A DNA stretch of 64,000 nucleotides, from NCBI GenBank assembly GCA_947652115.1, contig OX393568.1:20901944-20965943 (forward strand), written 5' to 3'. Shown here one piece after another: positions 34,701 to 45,372 of the stretch. A program made the position numbers and the translations under genes. The notes below the pieces were generated by a model. That model did not search any database, was not told the DNA's origin, and was given only the letters and a program-made list of their open reading frames with translations. The stretch's first letter is position 1; the number at the start of each line of letters is the position of its first letter. Source of the stretch: Blastomussa wellsi (lineage: Eukaryota > Cnidaria > Anthozoa > Scleractinia > Plerogyridae).

Positions 34701-35865
34701 CCCCCTACGTACACAACAGCCTTTACCCACTGATCACGAGATTTCTCATCAGTCGAGTGGGAACCCAAAGTCCTGGGATCCCCTTTTTAAGCACCCAAAA
34801 AAGCCACAAAGGTTGTTATACTACTGACAAATAAAATTATTATAAAACATGTTAGAACAAATACGAAACGTGCGGAAACCATTGAAGTCCACTCTTTTCA
34901 ATGAGATTCAAGTTTTCGTCGAGCAGTTTCTTCAGTCGCCCTTCCGAGTCTCTGTCAGCCAGCGCAAAAGTAGTATATTTTCAGTGACAACTCCCATGAG
35001 AAAACAAATACTGAACCATTTTGCCAGCCAGCAACATTTGCGCTGGGGAACAGATAAAGTGAGGAACAGACTCGTTGGGTGCCCCTAAATAGTTCAATTT
35101 TTGCTTATTCGTTGAAAAGTAAAATAAGACTAGATAAATACGAGACTCGAAATAAACTGAATTTTGAAACCACTCAACAGCACTAAACAAGAGTAAAATG
35201 GCTCTGCACGCGCATTCTAGGCTCAGTCTAGCCTGTAAGCGGCAATTCTGCCGGGCATTTTATAGAACAAGAACAAATATCAGATCACGGCGTTTAATCT
35301 AACTGTAAACTCCTTTTCCGCGATGCTGTTGTCCTCTGTTCCAATTCCAGTGTTGGTGCACAACATTTTGTATAAAAAAAGAGTTTTACTCGCACGTCTT
35401 TTGTATTGAAAATCGAACCATTTCCATATATGTGAAAGGTACGTTGCGCACCAAGCCCCGTATTGAAACAGGGGTAGAAGGCAACTTAGAAATGGTTTAT
35501 TGCTACTGCAATCAACGCAATTTCCCAATGGCGATAATTACGTACGCAAATCCCTATGGCCCGCATGGCCCGGGTGATGGAGTATTTATGAATATCGCAA
35601 AAATTTATTTTGATACCCTTGGAGCTTTCAGTTTTACCTTAGAATCCCTCCAATCCTCGTGTAGAATGTACCCGGGTAGGATGGACCGGTTTGTGTTCAC
35701 GTGATCCAGAGCCATCCGAACAGCTGGCATTACCCCCAGTGAGCTCCAACCTTTGGCGGAAACGTTGACACCATAGAACGTCCCGATGTGGAGGTTCTCC
35801 GCACCAGAAGCCCACTTGATCGTCAGTGAATTGAAAACAAGCAGCCATAAAGAAAGTCGTAGCAT
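24326..35865 (-). CDS. GABA-B-type class C G-protein-coupled receptor (15 exons)
   Basis: Coding exons in transcript order: 35638-35865, 33985-34122, 33304-33474, 32571-32672, 31990-32055, 30967-31155, 29814-30050, 29233-29296, 29063-29137, 28492-28639, 27228-27360, 26745-26852, 26172-26300, 25422-25748 and 24326-24463. All have GT-AG borders and one continuous frame of about 750 residues. It has a signal peptide (residues 1-21), a Venus-flytrap domain aligning throughout with metabotropic GABA-B receptors (CDSGVAIRSM, APGCS, FAYDAIW), seven membrane segments and a short cytosolic tail. There is no cysteine-rich domain, as expected for the GABA-B branch. The tail has about 45 residues and no heptad coiled coil. 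Several residues that contact GABA in GABBR1 appear altered, so the ligand is unknown. Confidence 0.9.
24578..24738. repeat. Foldback MITE, family with AATTGGTC-type ends, copy 2
   Basis: AATAGACCAATTTCGATATT at the left and its inverted copy ending AAATTGGTCTATT at the right. The inner arms contain GAGGCTCCGGGG and CCCCGGAGCCTCG. Located in the last intron of the GABA-B-like gene. Confidence 0.85.
25422..25748 (-). CDS. GABA-B-like receptor exon 14 (membrane segments 5-7)
   Basis: Encodes HYTTWVLGIMIYKGILLLFG, VFLAWETRNVHYAELNDSKN and the last helices ending FLPK. If the terminal GTATTG donor is not used, translation adds VL and stops at TAA (25413-25415). Confidence 0.88.
25803..25970. repeat. 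Foldback MITE in GABA-B-like intron 13
   Basis: The ends ATAGGCCCTTTGCACGA and TCGTGCAAAAGGCCTAT are inverted. The inner arms GCTGGTGAGCAAGCTACGC and GCGTAGCTTGCTCACCAGC are perfect complements. Confidence 0.85.
26172..26300 (-). CDS. GABA-B-like receptor exon 13 (membrane segment 4)
   Basis: Encodes LFLKLLHVLILDVVVLVSWE and LVDPMQSETIKLWEE. The WELVDPMQ block is a GABA-B hallmark. Confidence 0.9.
26402..26612 (-). repeat. SINE copy, reverse orientation
   Basis: Reads GGCTCATCAGGCCGGAGCTT, TGATGCTAGTCCATCGCAGG, AACACCTGGGTGATCAAGAA and GGGCCAGGGCTCAAACC in order, the reverse complement of the SINE body and B-box region. Confidence 0.75.
26745..26852 (-). CDS. GABA-B-like receptor exon 12 (membrane segment 3)
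   Basis: Encodes VRAYFIVVGFTLVFGGMLSK and TWRVYKIFTNRRLKRQ, the third helix and second intracellular loop. Confidence 0.9.
27228..27360 (-). CDS. GABA-B-like receptor exon 11 (membrane segment 2)
   Basis: Encodes LIKMSSPHFNSITAIGCFFC and the SRAICL end of the first extracellular loop. The donor must be the first GT of CTGGTACGTAAGT for the frame to join exon 12; the stronger GTAAGT four bases later would shift the frame. Confidence 0.82.
27559..27622. repeat. Perfect 18 bp inverted repeat with hammerhead-core-like boxes
   Basis: Arms 27559-27576 and 27605-27622 are perfect reverse complements (inner ends GACGTTTC and GAAACGTC). Between them lie CTGATGA (27579-27585), a possible GAC/GTC stem with its loop, and GAAA. 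These are the two invariant boxes of a hammerhead ribozyme, but I see no room for stem I. Penelope-like elements are known to carry hammerhead motifs, so this is probably a terminal piece of one. Confidence 0.6.
28492..28639 (-). CDS. GABA-B-like receptor exon 10 (membrane segment 1)
   Basis: Encodes the linker KIPSDEVINKTELYKAPKQQ and the first membrane helix TIITLVLSSFGMLFSLGCLV. Confidence 0.88.
29063..29137 (-). CDS. GABA-B-like receptor exon 9
   Basis: Encodes GDTRKVVGLCNTTSSILNES and LFVWEG, the end of the flytrap domain. Confidence 0.85.
29233..29296 (-). CDS. GABA-B-like receptor exon 8
   Basis: Encodes GIVKFDKRGDRETTIEILQQ, the last flytrap beta-hairpin (family GHVVFDASGSR). Confidence 0.88.
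29814..30050 (-). CDS. GABA-B-like receptor exon 7
   Basis: Encodes the FSSFAYDAIWTIALTLQK helix and a divergent loop. The acidic residue that precedes AYDAIW in GABBR1 is not present here. Confidence 0.9.
30967..31155 (-). CDS. GABA-B-like receptor exon 6
   Basis: Encodes AYMQGVYGRKYVWVLPGWYS, the family's KKYVWFLIGWYADNW block, and a loop region with one cysteine. Confidence 0.9.
31639..31754. repeat. Foldback MITE with AACAATTATTCCAC ends
   Basis: Left AACAATTATTCCACTTGCGC and GTTGGATATGAGATGG pair with right CCATCTCATATCCAAC and the GTGGAATAATTGTT end. A one-arm relative (AACAATTATTCCACGAGC) occurs at 40780. Confidence 0.85.
31990..32055 (-). CDS. GABA-B-like receptor exon 5
   Basis: Encodes SKDVRIVIGLMYEDQFRKIA and CQ. 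The Tyr of GLMYE is at the position of a conserved GABBR1 ligand-contact Tyr. Confidence 0.88.
32268..32552 (-). repeat. tRNA-derived SINE, longest copy, reverse orientation
   Basis: Read on the minus strand it starts GGCATGGTGGCCTAAAGGTA (A-box-like), continues with GCGCTGGACTTCTGATC, GGTTCTAGCCCTGGCC (B-box-like), TCTTGGGTAAGACACTTGAC, a ...TATAACTGGGTACCG block and the CATGCTAAGGAAACC 3' part. About 285 bp. This is the reference copy for the family in the window. Confidence 0.82.
32571..32672 (-). CDS. GABA-B-like receptor exon 4
   Basis: Encodes TKEDLVALLTTYKITIVFME and SFDEEHSHAVKNIK between TTTCAG and GTATGC. Confidence 0.88.
33304..33474 (-). CDS. GABA-B-like receptor exon 3
   Basis: Encodes SRFPLFSRTSPSETVNNHAI and the WDRVAILVQQ strand. 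Borders are TTTAG and GTAATT. Confidence 0.9.
33985..34122 (-). CDS. GABA-B-like receptor exon 2
   Basis: Encodes CDSGVAIRSMLDLMSRPPKK and IMFTAPGCSPAAEPIAEAAS, the region that in GABBR1 carries ligand-contact serines. Confidence 0.9.
35638..35865 (-). CDS. GABA-B-like receptor exon 1 (signal peptide, flytrap start)
   Basis: ATG at 35865. MLRLSLWLLVFNSLTIKWAS is a signal peptide. VMPAVRMALDHVNTNRSILP is the conserved start of the flytrap domain. Confidence 0.9.
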
Positions 35866-37037
35866 TTCAATTAAGCTGACATTACGGCTTTGGATGATTT
35901 TATTGATGCTTGACCACTAAGCTAGTCCTTGAACAAATAGAAAATATTTGCGTAAACCTTACGTTTAACCATGTTTTTAGGGAAAGAAAGCATTAATAAG
36001 TCTCGGACATATAGAAGATCTCGAAGTGTAAAGATATGCTTCAGTAAAGACGATAAGACGATCAAATGATAAAACTTTATCAAATTTTGACAATCATGCA
36101 TGAAACAGAAATGTCAATTCTTGAAATGTAATCGCGATTAGTATTGTATAACTGCAAAGGGTCGTAAAAAGGACGAACTTAAACTTCGAAGCCGCTGAAC
36201 TGCGCTAAGAATATAAGTAAAATGGCTCAGTCTGTACGTGCATTATACATTTCTCATAAAGGGCCATTGTCACGACAATGCGCATGCGGAGCCTTAATTC
36301 GCAGAGTGTTTTAACCAATAGAAATTTGACAAGGTTGCGCACTGCAAGCTGCTACGAACCACCGTGGTCTTCCACGATTGTTTTGGAGTTTTCGCGAGAG
36401 CACGAACACCTCTTTGTCTTGCCTCATCCCTTTGTTTTAGCTTTGTTTTAGCTTTCGCAATGTTTTCCGTTTAAAACTTCCAAATATGACCAAATTATAC
36501 CTTACCTCAATTTTTATAGCATTTGCAAGCCTCGCGAGGTCGATGGAAGAGGATTTTAATCGCATAAGTTGAACTTCCGACTTCTGTTTGAATTTCTGTT
36601 CCGACGAAGAGCATCAATCGTCACACACGAGCAGAAAAGTGACAAAGGCCTTTAATTTCCCCCTACACACAACGTGATAAAATTGGCCAAATTCTGATTA
36701 TTTTAGAGAACAAATATCATGATGGTTTATCTTTTAGCTGCTTTTACGTGTTCAGCTGGAGACAGATTAAGATAATCCCATAATTCGTAAGTAAACGTAC
36801 TATGAATGCAGTTTTGGCGTTCAACTTGAAGCTACTTGACGTAGATCTGTCTTTGCCGTCAAGGTTACCAAAACTCTTTAATTTCCTAGTCTCTCTCATA
36901 AAAAAAATAGTTTTACGAGTATAATTTACCTCGTTGAAGCTCTTGTGTTCGTTCATTATACTCAGTCTGAAGCATTTTCTACGCCATTGACAAATTACTC
37001 AAGAAACAAGAATAATTAAGAACTAATATACTAATCT

Positions 37038-37178
37038 GAAAGATTAATTTATCAACATGACACGAGCATGGGTTCTCGTAGCTCAGTGGATAGAGCGCCC
37101 GCCCGGTGTTCGGAGGTCACGGGGACTCAGAACTTTTCTTTGTCCCATGCTCGTGTCATGTTGATAAATTAATCTTTC
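37038..37178. repeat. Foldback element with tRNA-like loop
   Basis: Arms of ~35 bp (GAAAGATTAATTTATCAACA through GACACGAGCATGGG and its inverse) flank a ~65 bp loop. The loop, 37072-37133, starts GTTCTCGTAGCTCAGTGGAT with AGAGCGCCCGC, an excellent tRNA D-arm/A-box, and ends GGGGACTCAGAAC. No canonical B-box remains. Confidence 0.8.
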
Positions 37179-37407
37179 ACATTAAATTTACCGAGCTGAA
37201 AATTCACCATCACCTTCATTTAATATACTAATCGCAACACGATCTGAATTTCGGCAAGGAAGGTTTTTAGCCAACACTTGACAAATTTCACTTCCCCGAT
37301 TAAGTCATTTATTGCAATTTTCGATATCATGAAAACCAGCTGCGTGGTGATTTGTACTTTTGGAGTCGTTTTGAAATCAGGCACTTGCCCATACGAACAA
37401 ACGTTAG

Positions 37408-37515
37408 TTTAATTCGCCGGTATATAAGATTCTACATCCAGTCGTAAATAAACGCATATCATTTAATTCGCCGGTATATAAGATTCTACATCCAGTCGTA
37501 AATAAACGCATATCT
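37408..37515. repeat. 54 bp tandem duplication
   Basis: Two apparently identical units starting TTTAATTCGCCGGTATATAA and ending AAACGCATATC lie head to tail. Confidence 0.9.
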
Positions 37516-38615
37516 ATCGAATATTGCCTGGTATTTGTCGTATTTGCCCGTTGATACCGACTTCGGTGGACACTGAAATTTAGCATATTGGAGGTTTTTT
37601 TATCTGAAGTTCGCCACAACGACAAAACTAGCTAGCATTTTGAATAACGTTGATAAAATCAATCCTGTACAACGAACTGCCTTGCCAACTTGGTGCCCAA
37701 CTGGCGTTTTTTGTCATGATATTTTACCTTTATAGTTTTTTAGCATTTGGCATGTTTTCTTTTATGCAGTCTACGACGTATTAGTGGAGGCTACGTCCAC
37801 ATTAAGAGTGGAATATATTCAACATCGAGAAATTAAAAACGCTGAATACTCTTTGCAAATCACATCAGTGTCTACGCTTTAATTTGGCACTGTTGCTGTG
37901 GTGTAGTTTCTTCCTATCAAGCCAACGTATTAAACTTATCTAACTGATTAATAAGCAAATGCCATGGTTTCTGGACAAAAGCCGCTTTTATGACACATCC
38001 CGTGAAAAACTAAGTTGTATCCTCAGACCGTTTTCTTCCAAGCTGCAAAAGTGACCATTCGATCAGTTTAGTTGCCATATTTATCAGTAAGTATTTTCCC
38101 TTTTTGAAATATTAACCTTTGTGAAATATCAAATACCATCTATACAAAAGGCTTTTGGGAAAAGTCAAGAACACAAATCGCAATTTGAATTAATAATTTT
38201 TCGGCAGTTAATAAAGACAACGGATGGTCCGCATTGCTTTTATTTGTTTGTTTCAAGAAAGCTGTAAAAGTCACGTCATCCCTTTCTTGTTATAATTCTA
38301 ATTGTTTAAAATAGAAAATCGTAATACCTGAGAGATCGAAATCCTGATTTCGTCTTCCTCTGTTGGCGGTTGAAGCTAACTGGCTGTATGAGCAAAAAGG
38401 ACACAATAGAAACTTGAACACCTTCCTCATGCAGCTGATACCAATAATTAGCTTTGATTCATTGTATTTGACCTATGGTATACGATGACTGCTCTCGCTG
38501 CGGATTTTAAATTGACACAGCGTAACAATCAGTCAGCCAGTTATTATTTGAAAAACATATTTAATTTTAATCGGCTTCAGCCCATCTTTATTTTGAATTT
38601 TTTAGTTCACTGTAT

Positions 38616-39322
38616 ATGATATGAAAAATATTTTCTGCTTATTTGAAAGGCCTTTTTTCGTTTTGAAATATCTTTTTTCGTTTACGTTTTCCTATTATGC
38701 AAATAAGATCAGTGATGACATCATAAGGTTTGAAATAAAAAATGGCAAAATACTAAATAAACAATATCCCAAAACTATTGATGCAGTGTTCTTGAAACAT
38801 CACAAATGTGCATCACAAATGAAACAAAATGACACCCTTAGTATTGTTACCATAGCAACTTTTTCAGCTACAAACTCTCTCTGTCAAAAACCAAATATCT
38901 CAATTTGCAACCCTAAAGTGAGGCAAAGGGTCCTACTTGGAACAGACATAGTTCCCAAATTGTCTTAATTCCCATCATTGGATTGGCTGCGGTTGATGGT
39001 TCGTGGTTTAAGTAAACACTGGGAATTTCATTTTTTATTAAGACAGTGCCAGCGGCAAAACTGTTGTCATGGCAACAGCATTAAGGGTGTCATTTTCCTT
39101 TGTGATGCACATTTGTGGTGCAAAGTTTCAAGAACACTGCATCAATAGTTTTAGAGATATTGTTTATTTAGTAATTTACGATTTTTTAGTTCAAACCTTA
39201 TGACGCCATCATGCACTGATCTAATTTCCATAATAGAAAAACGTTATTATTTTTACAACGAGAACATATATTTTTAAAAGAAAAACGCCTTTCAAATAAG
39301 AAGAAAATATTTTTCATGTCAT
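38616..39322. repeat. Large imperfect inverted repeat (~340 bp arms)
   Basis: The left end ATGAAAAATATTTTCTGCTT and inner blocks (ACTATTGATGCAGTGTTCTT, CACAAATGTGCATCACAAA, GACACCCTTA) recur inverted at the right (AAGAACACTGCATCAATAGT, TTTGTGATGCACATTTGTG, TAAGGGTGTC), ending near TATTTTTCATGTC. Arms have diverged by roughly a tenth by eye, suggesting an older MITE or Foldback element. Confidence 0.8.
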
Positions 39323-39908
39323 TGGGACTTTCGACAAGCCTTACTAAAATCCGACAGAAAACTAAATTAAACTCGCCGGTCTTTGGTTAAGTTAATTCCA
39401 TCTTCTACACCGTGTGAGGAACCCAAGGTTTATAAGCTTCCAGCTTCTATTGGGTTTCCTTGCCACATTAAAAGATGATTTAATTTTAGATTGTAATTGT
39501 AATTATATTAAGTTTCTGATGATAAAATGTTGTAAAATAACTTAACTTTACGCAATATTAATATAGGGACTAAGCGGCCCGTGCAATTTCAGCTTTTTGA
39601 AAATCTCACCAGTGTAATTTCATTTCAAATTGAACGAGAAAAACAGTATGATTACTTATTAAGAATATAAACATGAAAAAATCTGGAGGAAGCCTGGAGG
39701 AAGTACCGGAAGATCGTTAATTATTGCAGACAGGAAGCGAGCATTTGACGCGGATTTGACACATTATTTACTGATTGGCTGATGAAGATCAGCTGATAAT
39801 GCTACTAACTAAAAGCGGTTCGTTTAAAACATGTCGAAGTGTAATTTGCACCTGTGTTAAACTTGAACTACACCTCTCTCAGCCAATCAGAATCCAGTAT
39901 TTTTTCAT

Positions 39909-39911
39909 GCA

Positions 39912-39989
<78 letters not shown>
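39909..39989. repeat. (ATT)n microsatellite
   Basis: About 27 uninterrupted ATT units, directly abutting the foldback element at 39990. Confidence 0.95.
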
Positions 39990-39990
<1 letters not shown>

Positions 39991-40347
39991 CATGAAACAA
40001 GAAATATAAGTGAAAGAAACCGACGTTTCGGTGCATCTTGTGCCATTATCAAGGTTACATTGTTTATGATAAGAAGCTAAGTCGAAAGCGAATTTGTATA
40101 AGAAGTGCCAAGCTAATTACATAAATACTTTAGCACGCAGAGAATCAGACTGCACATTCAATGCTGGCTTTCATTAACAAGACAGTCAAACTTCTTGATG
40201 ACATTGAAACAGAGTTATGTTCTTTGGAATAATGCTTGTAAATAATGACGCCTTTTGACGGTGTCCATCGACGCGCGTGTGAAGGTGATAATGGCGCAAT
40301 ATGCACCGAAATGTCGGTTTCTTTCACTTATATTTCTTGTCTCATGT
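39990..40347. repeat. Inverted repeat with retroelement-tail-like arms
   Basis: Left arm ACATGAAACAAGAAATATAA, then AGTGAAAGAAACCGACGTTT and CGGTGCATCTTGTGCCATTA, is mirrored at 40288-40347. The ACCGACGTTTCGGTGCATC and GATAATGGCAC motifs resemble tails of retroelements that accumulate next to microsatellites. Confidence 0.75.
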
Positions 40348-43300
40348 ATTTCTAAATCGTTCTTTTATTATTATTATAACTATTTATTTCAGATGGTTGA
40401 AAACTACTTTAATCTATTTGTTGATGTGCTTTTTGAATTATTGTGTGGCAAATTAATAATAAGGCTTCTCAACACGTGAACCACCCTAAATACCTTTCCA
40501 AAATAACATAACCCCCCTACAACAGGATTGACGGTTTCTTGGAGATTTTCCCGTAAGTATGAAAATCATCATTTTCTTAAATTTCTAATTTGTAGAACGA
40601 TAATGTCAATTAATATTAAACACGGCAGTGGCTGTTTCAGTGAGAAGTGGTCACGTGATCCGTGCGTGAATATAATTCTGTCATGACAAGCAGTAAGTCA
40701 TGCCCAAATTTGTGAACTCATTTAAAAATTATCGAGAGAGAGGAAGAAATTGAACATTTGTCGACGTGAATCAGTTTAACAATTATTCCACGAGCACTCG
40801 TTAGATAATTGTTTTTGTTATTTAAATAGCCAACAAGTTAAACAAAAGAGCTCTTTGTTTCACTAGCCAATAGTTTTCTGGTTGGCACATTAATGACAAT
40901 GGATGACGTCACTGATATCTTCCCTATATCCGATGGTCCACTTTTTCATTAAAAATCTTTTTTTGGCGTTCAAATTACGACATTTCTTCCCCATGATGCA
41001 CATTAGCAAGAAATGGCCGTTATTTCGAGGGGGTCGACACAACTCATTATCTTGTTTCAAACAAAATGTAAGTCGCTGCGCCAGATCAGTGACTCTTGGT
41101 TTTTATTTCCTGAGCGGTTTTCTACCCGCATGGACTGCTACAGTATATTGCAAGAAACCTGATGAACTGACGTTGCAGTTTGCGGTTTTTGCCATAAAAT
41201 AATTTAAAAACACAATATACCAAATTACTGATATTTTCACAATTTTGTTTGTGACTATATTTCGTACCGAATGAAACAATGTGGTTTAAAATAAACTGAA
41301 TGGTCTAAACAATATTTCTTGCCATGTACGGTAATAAAAAGCTTCAATGCATGCTCTTACTTTCAAATTACGTAATATTCAGAAGAAAAAGAGGAATTGA
41401 CGACCATATACAGAGCCTCGCGCAATCCCGGAAGATGTATATGGTTTGGTAAATTAAAAGCCACCATGTCCGTTAAAGCTCGTTAATGCTTCTAGTCGTT
41501 TTTCTGATAGCTGTATTTCTCCGTTTTTCTATTATCTATTTCTCTTTATCGCGAAAAAACGGGACCGAGAAAGCCAATATATGGATAGAAGTTTATAATT
41601 ACTTGGCCCAGTTTAATTGCATTCTCAAATGAAAAGCAAACATCTAAAAGAAAAATACAAACATGTTTTATCAAGATCTTTTGAAAACAAAAAAATGTAA
41701 GCCGTAACGAACTTAGAGATGGTATAAAAACATTGGTATAATTTTTTTTAAGGTATTCGTATATTTGGGGACGTGTAAGTTTTATGCCATGACAAGAGAC
41801 CGCGAAACAGCAAAGCACCGATACTTTGACGGCAAAATGGTACTCGGTTTTGAATTAGTCCATGCATATAGTAGTTCGTTAAAGTTACCTTTTTTCATCA
41901 CTTCTGTCTTGCGAGCGAACATCGAAATCAATACCTCGGATTTCCTTAAAATCTGCTCCCCTTCAAACCAGAATCATTATATTCAATTATCCAACCAATG
42001 ACCTCCTCTCCAAGATAGAAATATAAATTCGAATATCACAAGTCACTTCGAATAAGTTGATCTATTTCCCATGTAAAGCGAACATGCAATCTCACCTGAA
42101 GGTATACAATACTCCACAATAGCGAGAATCGTATCGACCAGTGACATACTGCAACGCCTTGTACTAAAATAAAATTAATAAATAACACAATCAGGTGTCC
42201 TTCAAATAAATGAAATTGGGTTGCCCGTCACTTTTTGACACATGAACAACAACGATTTGCTTGAAGATGCTTTTGGCCCTATCCCAATCGATGGCCAATG
42301 TAAAATCTATGAAGGCCAACAGTGCAATGTAAATGCTATCACTTTTTTTCCCCGAACGTCACTCTTTAGCTACTCAGTGTAAAAACACCTGCTGCCAACC
42401 GATAGAAGCACGGTATACATACTGCTTCAAGTAAAGAATATTATTTACTTGTGTCCATATGAAAATTATCTCATCATTTTCTGGTCTATATGTGCGTGTA
42501 ATGCACTCATGGTCATGCAGTAGTTTTGACACGTTTAATTTATCAGTTTCACTCTCGTCTTTCTTCAGTTTAACTCAGATTCCGAGTGTTTTGTTTTACA
42601 TTTCTGAGCTTTATTTGGTGCAAATTAAACGATCTCCCAATAAATTATCGCCACAGTGCCAAGAAAGATTGTACTAAACATAATGGACTTTTAGCCAATA
42701 ATCGAAGAGACTTTTCCAAGTGCAATTTACCAAAAAAGCACACACCCAGAGGCTTAAATAAACAACATTCATTTATTAACAACATCGAACTTTTAATTAT
42801 TACAAAAATCTTATCATAACGTGCAGTATTTACTTAACAAAAAACTAAGCCAACACGGGCAAGCAATTGAAAACATTTGGGAAATTTTCCAAATAAAATC
42901 CTCGCCACTTCCCCTCTAAATGAAGTGCGAACATCTCTGAAGCCTCGATAGTTATGAGCAAAAACTAAATATTTAATTCTAGTTTCAGAATTCTTACCTT
43001 GACTGGTTTTTAATTTTTTTTTTTTGGAATTTTAAGTTAAACACTAAGTTTCACCTGCGGTATGGTGTTCTGTTATGAATGTATGCATAATGTAAAACCG
43101 CGGGATTCCGAATACTTCTCAAGCTATTCCCTAGACGAAAGATATCCCGACCCAATTTACTTATGTACGAAAAAGTACAAAGGATGAGAAACGATAAGAT
43201 GACGATAAAGTGAAAAATATGCCATTATTTGCATTCACCTTATTTCGCATAACCCAAGCTCATTTATAAATAGTTGTATTCGATCAAAAAACGCCATCGA

Positions 43301-43916
43301 AAATTCAAGAATTTAAGTATGTTTGCTTCATCTTAAAGCTGGAATTTTTAATTTCTCAGGGAAACAGTGATGGTATTTTCTTGAAATAACATTGAAGGTA
43401 AAGTAATTAAATTATGTGTGTTTTGTCATTTAATTTCCTCTTCTAATGCACTTCTATATTGAAATCAACGCCTAAGCTAGCAAAACATTGTTGCGGATCT
43501 CATTAGGCAGGAAATATGTTTAAAAAGTAATTCTTAATCCCTGAATACAAGTGTTGTTTGGTTCATCTTCGTTATTACGCTTAGCGATTGGTTAAAAAAT
43601 CTTGCGCCACTTTCTTAACCCATGAGAAGTCAAACCTAAACTGCACTCTCTTCCTCGCAAATGCTTTCCCGCTCACGCACCGGCTACATGTTTGCTTCGA
43701 GTTTTGATTGGTTTACGGAATTGTCTCTGTCTTTTGTAATTGGCCAATGTGATCACTTTGGTTTTGGTTTTACTACACTCAACCGAAAATCATTCAAGTA
43801 TTTCAAAGCAAAGTTGTTCAGTTAATCCAGGATTTGTGTGAATTTTGGGGTGTTCCAACTTCTGAGGTTTCTTTTTTTACAAGAAAATTGTGGTTGACAA
43901 ATAGATCCCCAAAAGT

Positions 43917-44315
43917 TAGCAGTTTTGACATTGTCAAGGGTATGCAAATAAGTCACGTGACTGGGTACGGCCAAAAAAATGGGAGTAGTTTATAGTAAGA
44001 ATGATTCAACTGGACTGGTGCAAGACAAGCCCTAATAGCAACAGGAAGGACACTGTGCTTGGCAATTGTTGAGTATCTGATTTTTACTAGTACCTAGTCC
44101 CCTGATGAAAGTGATTTGTCCTTTTGAACATTTATTTGAAAATATTTTAACATTTATAAGCACAGATACGACGAACCTAATCGCCTTAAAGTTTTGAAAT
44201 TAATAGCATTTTTAAGGAAGTACTGAAAAGTGTTCCCATTACGTAAGAAAGATTTTGAACTTGAGAGGTCACGTGACCTAACTTGCATACCTTAGACAAG
44301 CCAAAATGACAGCAA
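43917..44315. repeat. Inverted repeat with GTCACGTGAC-bearing arms
   Basis: Left TTGACATTGTCAAGGGTATG with AAGTCACGTGAC; right GGTCACGTGACC with TGCATACCTTAGACAAGCC. The arms place CACGTG E-box-like palindromes on both sides of a ~280 bp loop. Confidence 0.65.
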
Positions 44316-44974
44316 TTCATAATCTATTGGTCTTGCAAAGTTAAGTTTCATGTTGCTACGACTAAAGTTTCAATACCCTCTTACTTTTTCGGTGAATAAT
44401 CTGAGGTCCATTCCTGAAATTTACGCGAGCTCCCTCTATGGGGGAAAGAATAAACAATAAAAAGACTACAAAAACTGCTTTAAGGTGTGCATTATAGTTA
44501 AAAAAACGAAAGATAGAGACTCTATTGTTTAGAATAATTATAAAACCTCTAAGATTACCGGTATGATCATTTTGCCGGACTATTCTAATCCCAATTCAAA
44601 GCTGTCATTTAGTCTATCTGCTTCCACCACCCTCAGAGAAAATTAACTTCCGTCAAGGTATTTCGAATAGTTAGAAAATTAGAAAATTTGTCATCCAGGC
44701 CGGATTCATTTTAGAAAGTTAGTTCGGTTACGTCAAGTTCTAGTAGTCTTGAAGGGGTTTTCCAGCAAAAATAATGATGAATAAACATCGCGCTTTCTGT
44801 ATGTTTATTTCTTTTTTTACAAATAAACTTTTCTAAAATTATTTTGTAATGCTGTTTGTTCAAGTGTACGTGACAATGCAATTTTTAAAAATAGCTACTG
44901 TATAACTATTGAGTTTTTCACTTTGGGCATCATTCAGGAAATATGATATATATGCAAAAGGTAAAACGAGCTAC

Positions 44975-45372
44975 ACTCTTTCTTTTTTATAAGAATATAT
45001 TTTATAAGAATATCGAGGCTGAAATTTGTGAAATTTTAAGAATATTTTAAGAATAAACCCAAGGCTGAGATTTTGGAAAGAATATAATTTTGTGTTTAAA
45101 ATGTGCAAATACAATACAATTTTCTTTCTCTAAACGGAAAAACTAGCCAATAAAACGATAAAAACCTACACTATAGCCATTGGTCAATGCAAGGGACCGG
45201 TCGATGAATGGTACTGTAATACATATGTAAGGTATGCAGCAAAAAAGACATGAACTAAACTGTTAATTCCTAATCTAAGAATATTCATAAGAATAGTTTT
45301 AGCCTAAAATAGGCAGAAAAATAGGAATATTCAGCCTAAGCCGGAAAAACAATATTCTTATAAAAAAGGGGG
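44975..45372. repeat. Inverted repeat rich in AAGAATATT
   Basis: Left TCTTTCTTTTTTATAAGAAT and right ATATTCTTATAAAAAAGGG are inverted. AAGAATATTTTAAGAATA and TAGGAATATTCAGCC recur inside both arms. Confidence 0.6.

Noticed and set aside
37072..37145. Possible tRNA gene in the loop of the foldback
   Set aside because: The D-arm context is good, but no anticodon stem, T-arm with a GTTCGA-type box, or acceptor pairing could be completed. It is better described as a tRNA-derived loop.
38621..38968. 115-codon open frame
   Set aside because: Lies wholly within the left arm and loop of the large inverted repeat; no family similarity.
39775..40080. 101-codon frame with a poly-Ile run
   Set aside because: The poly-Ile run is translation of the (ATT)n microsatellite.
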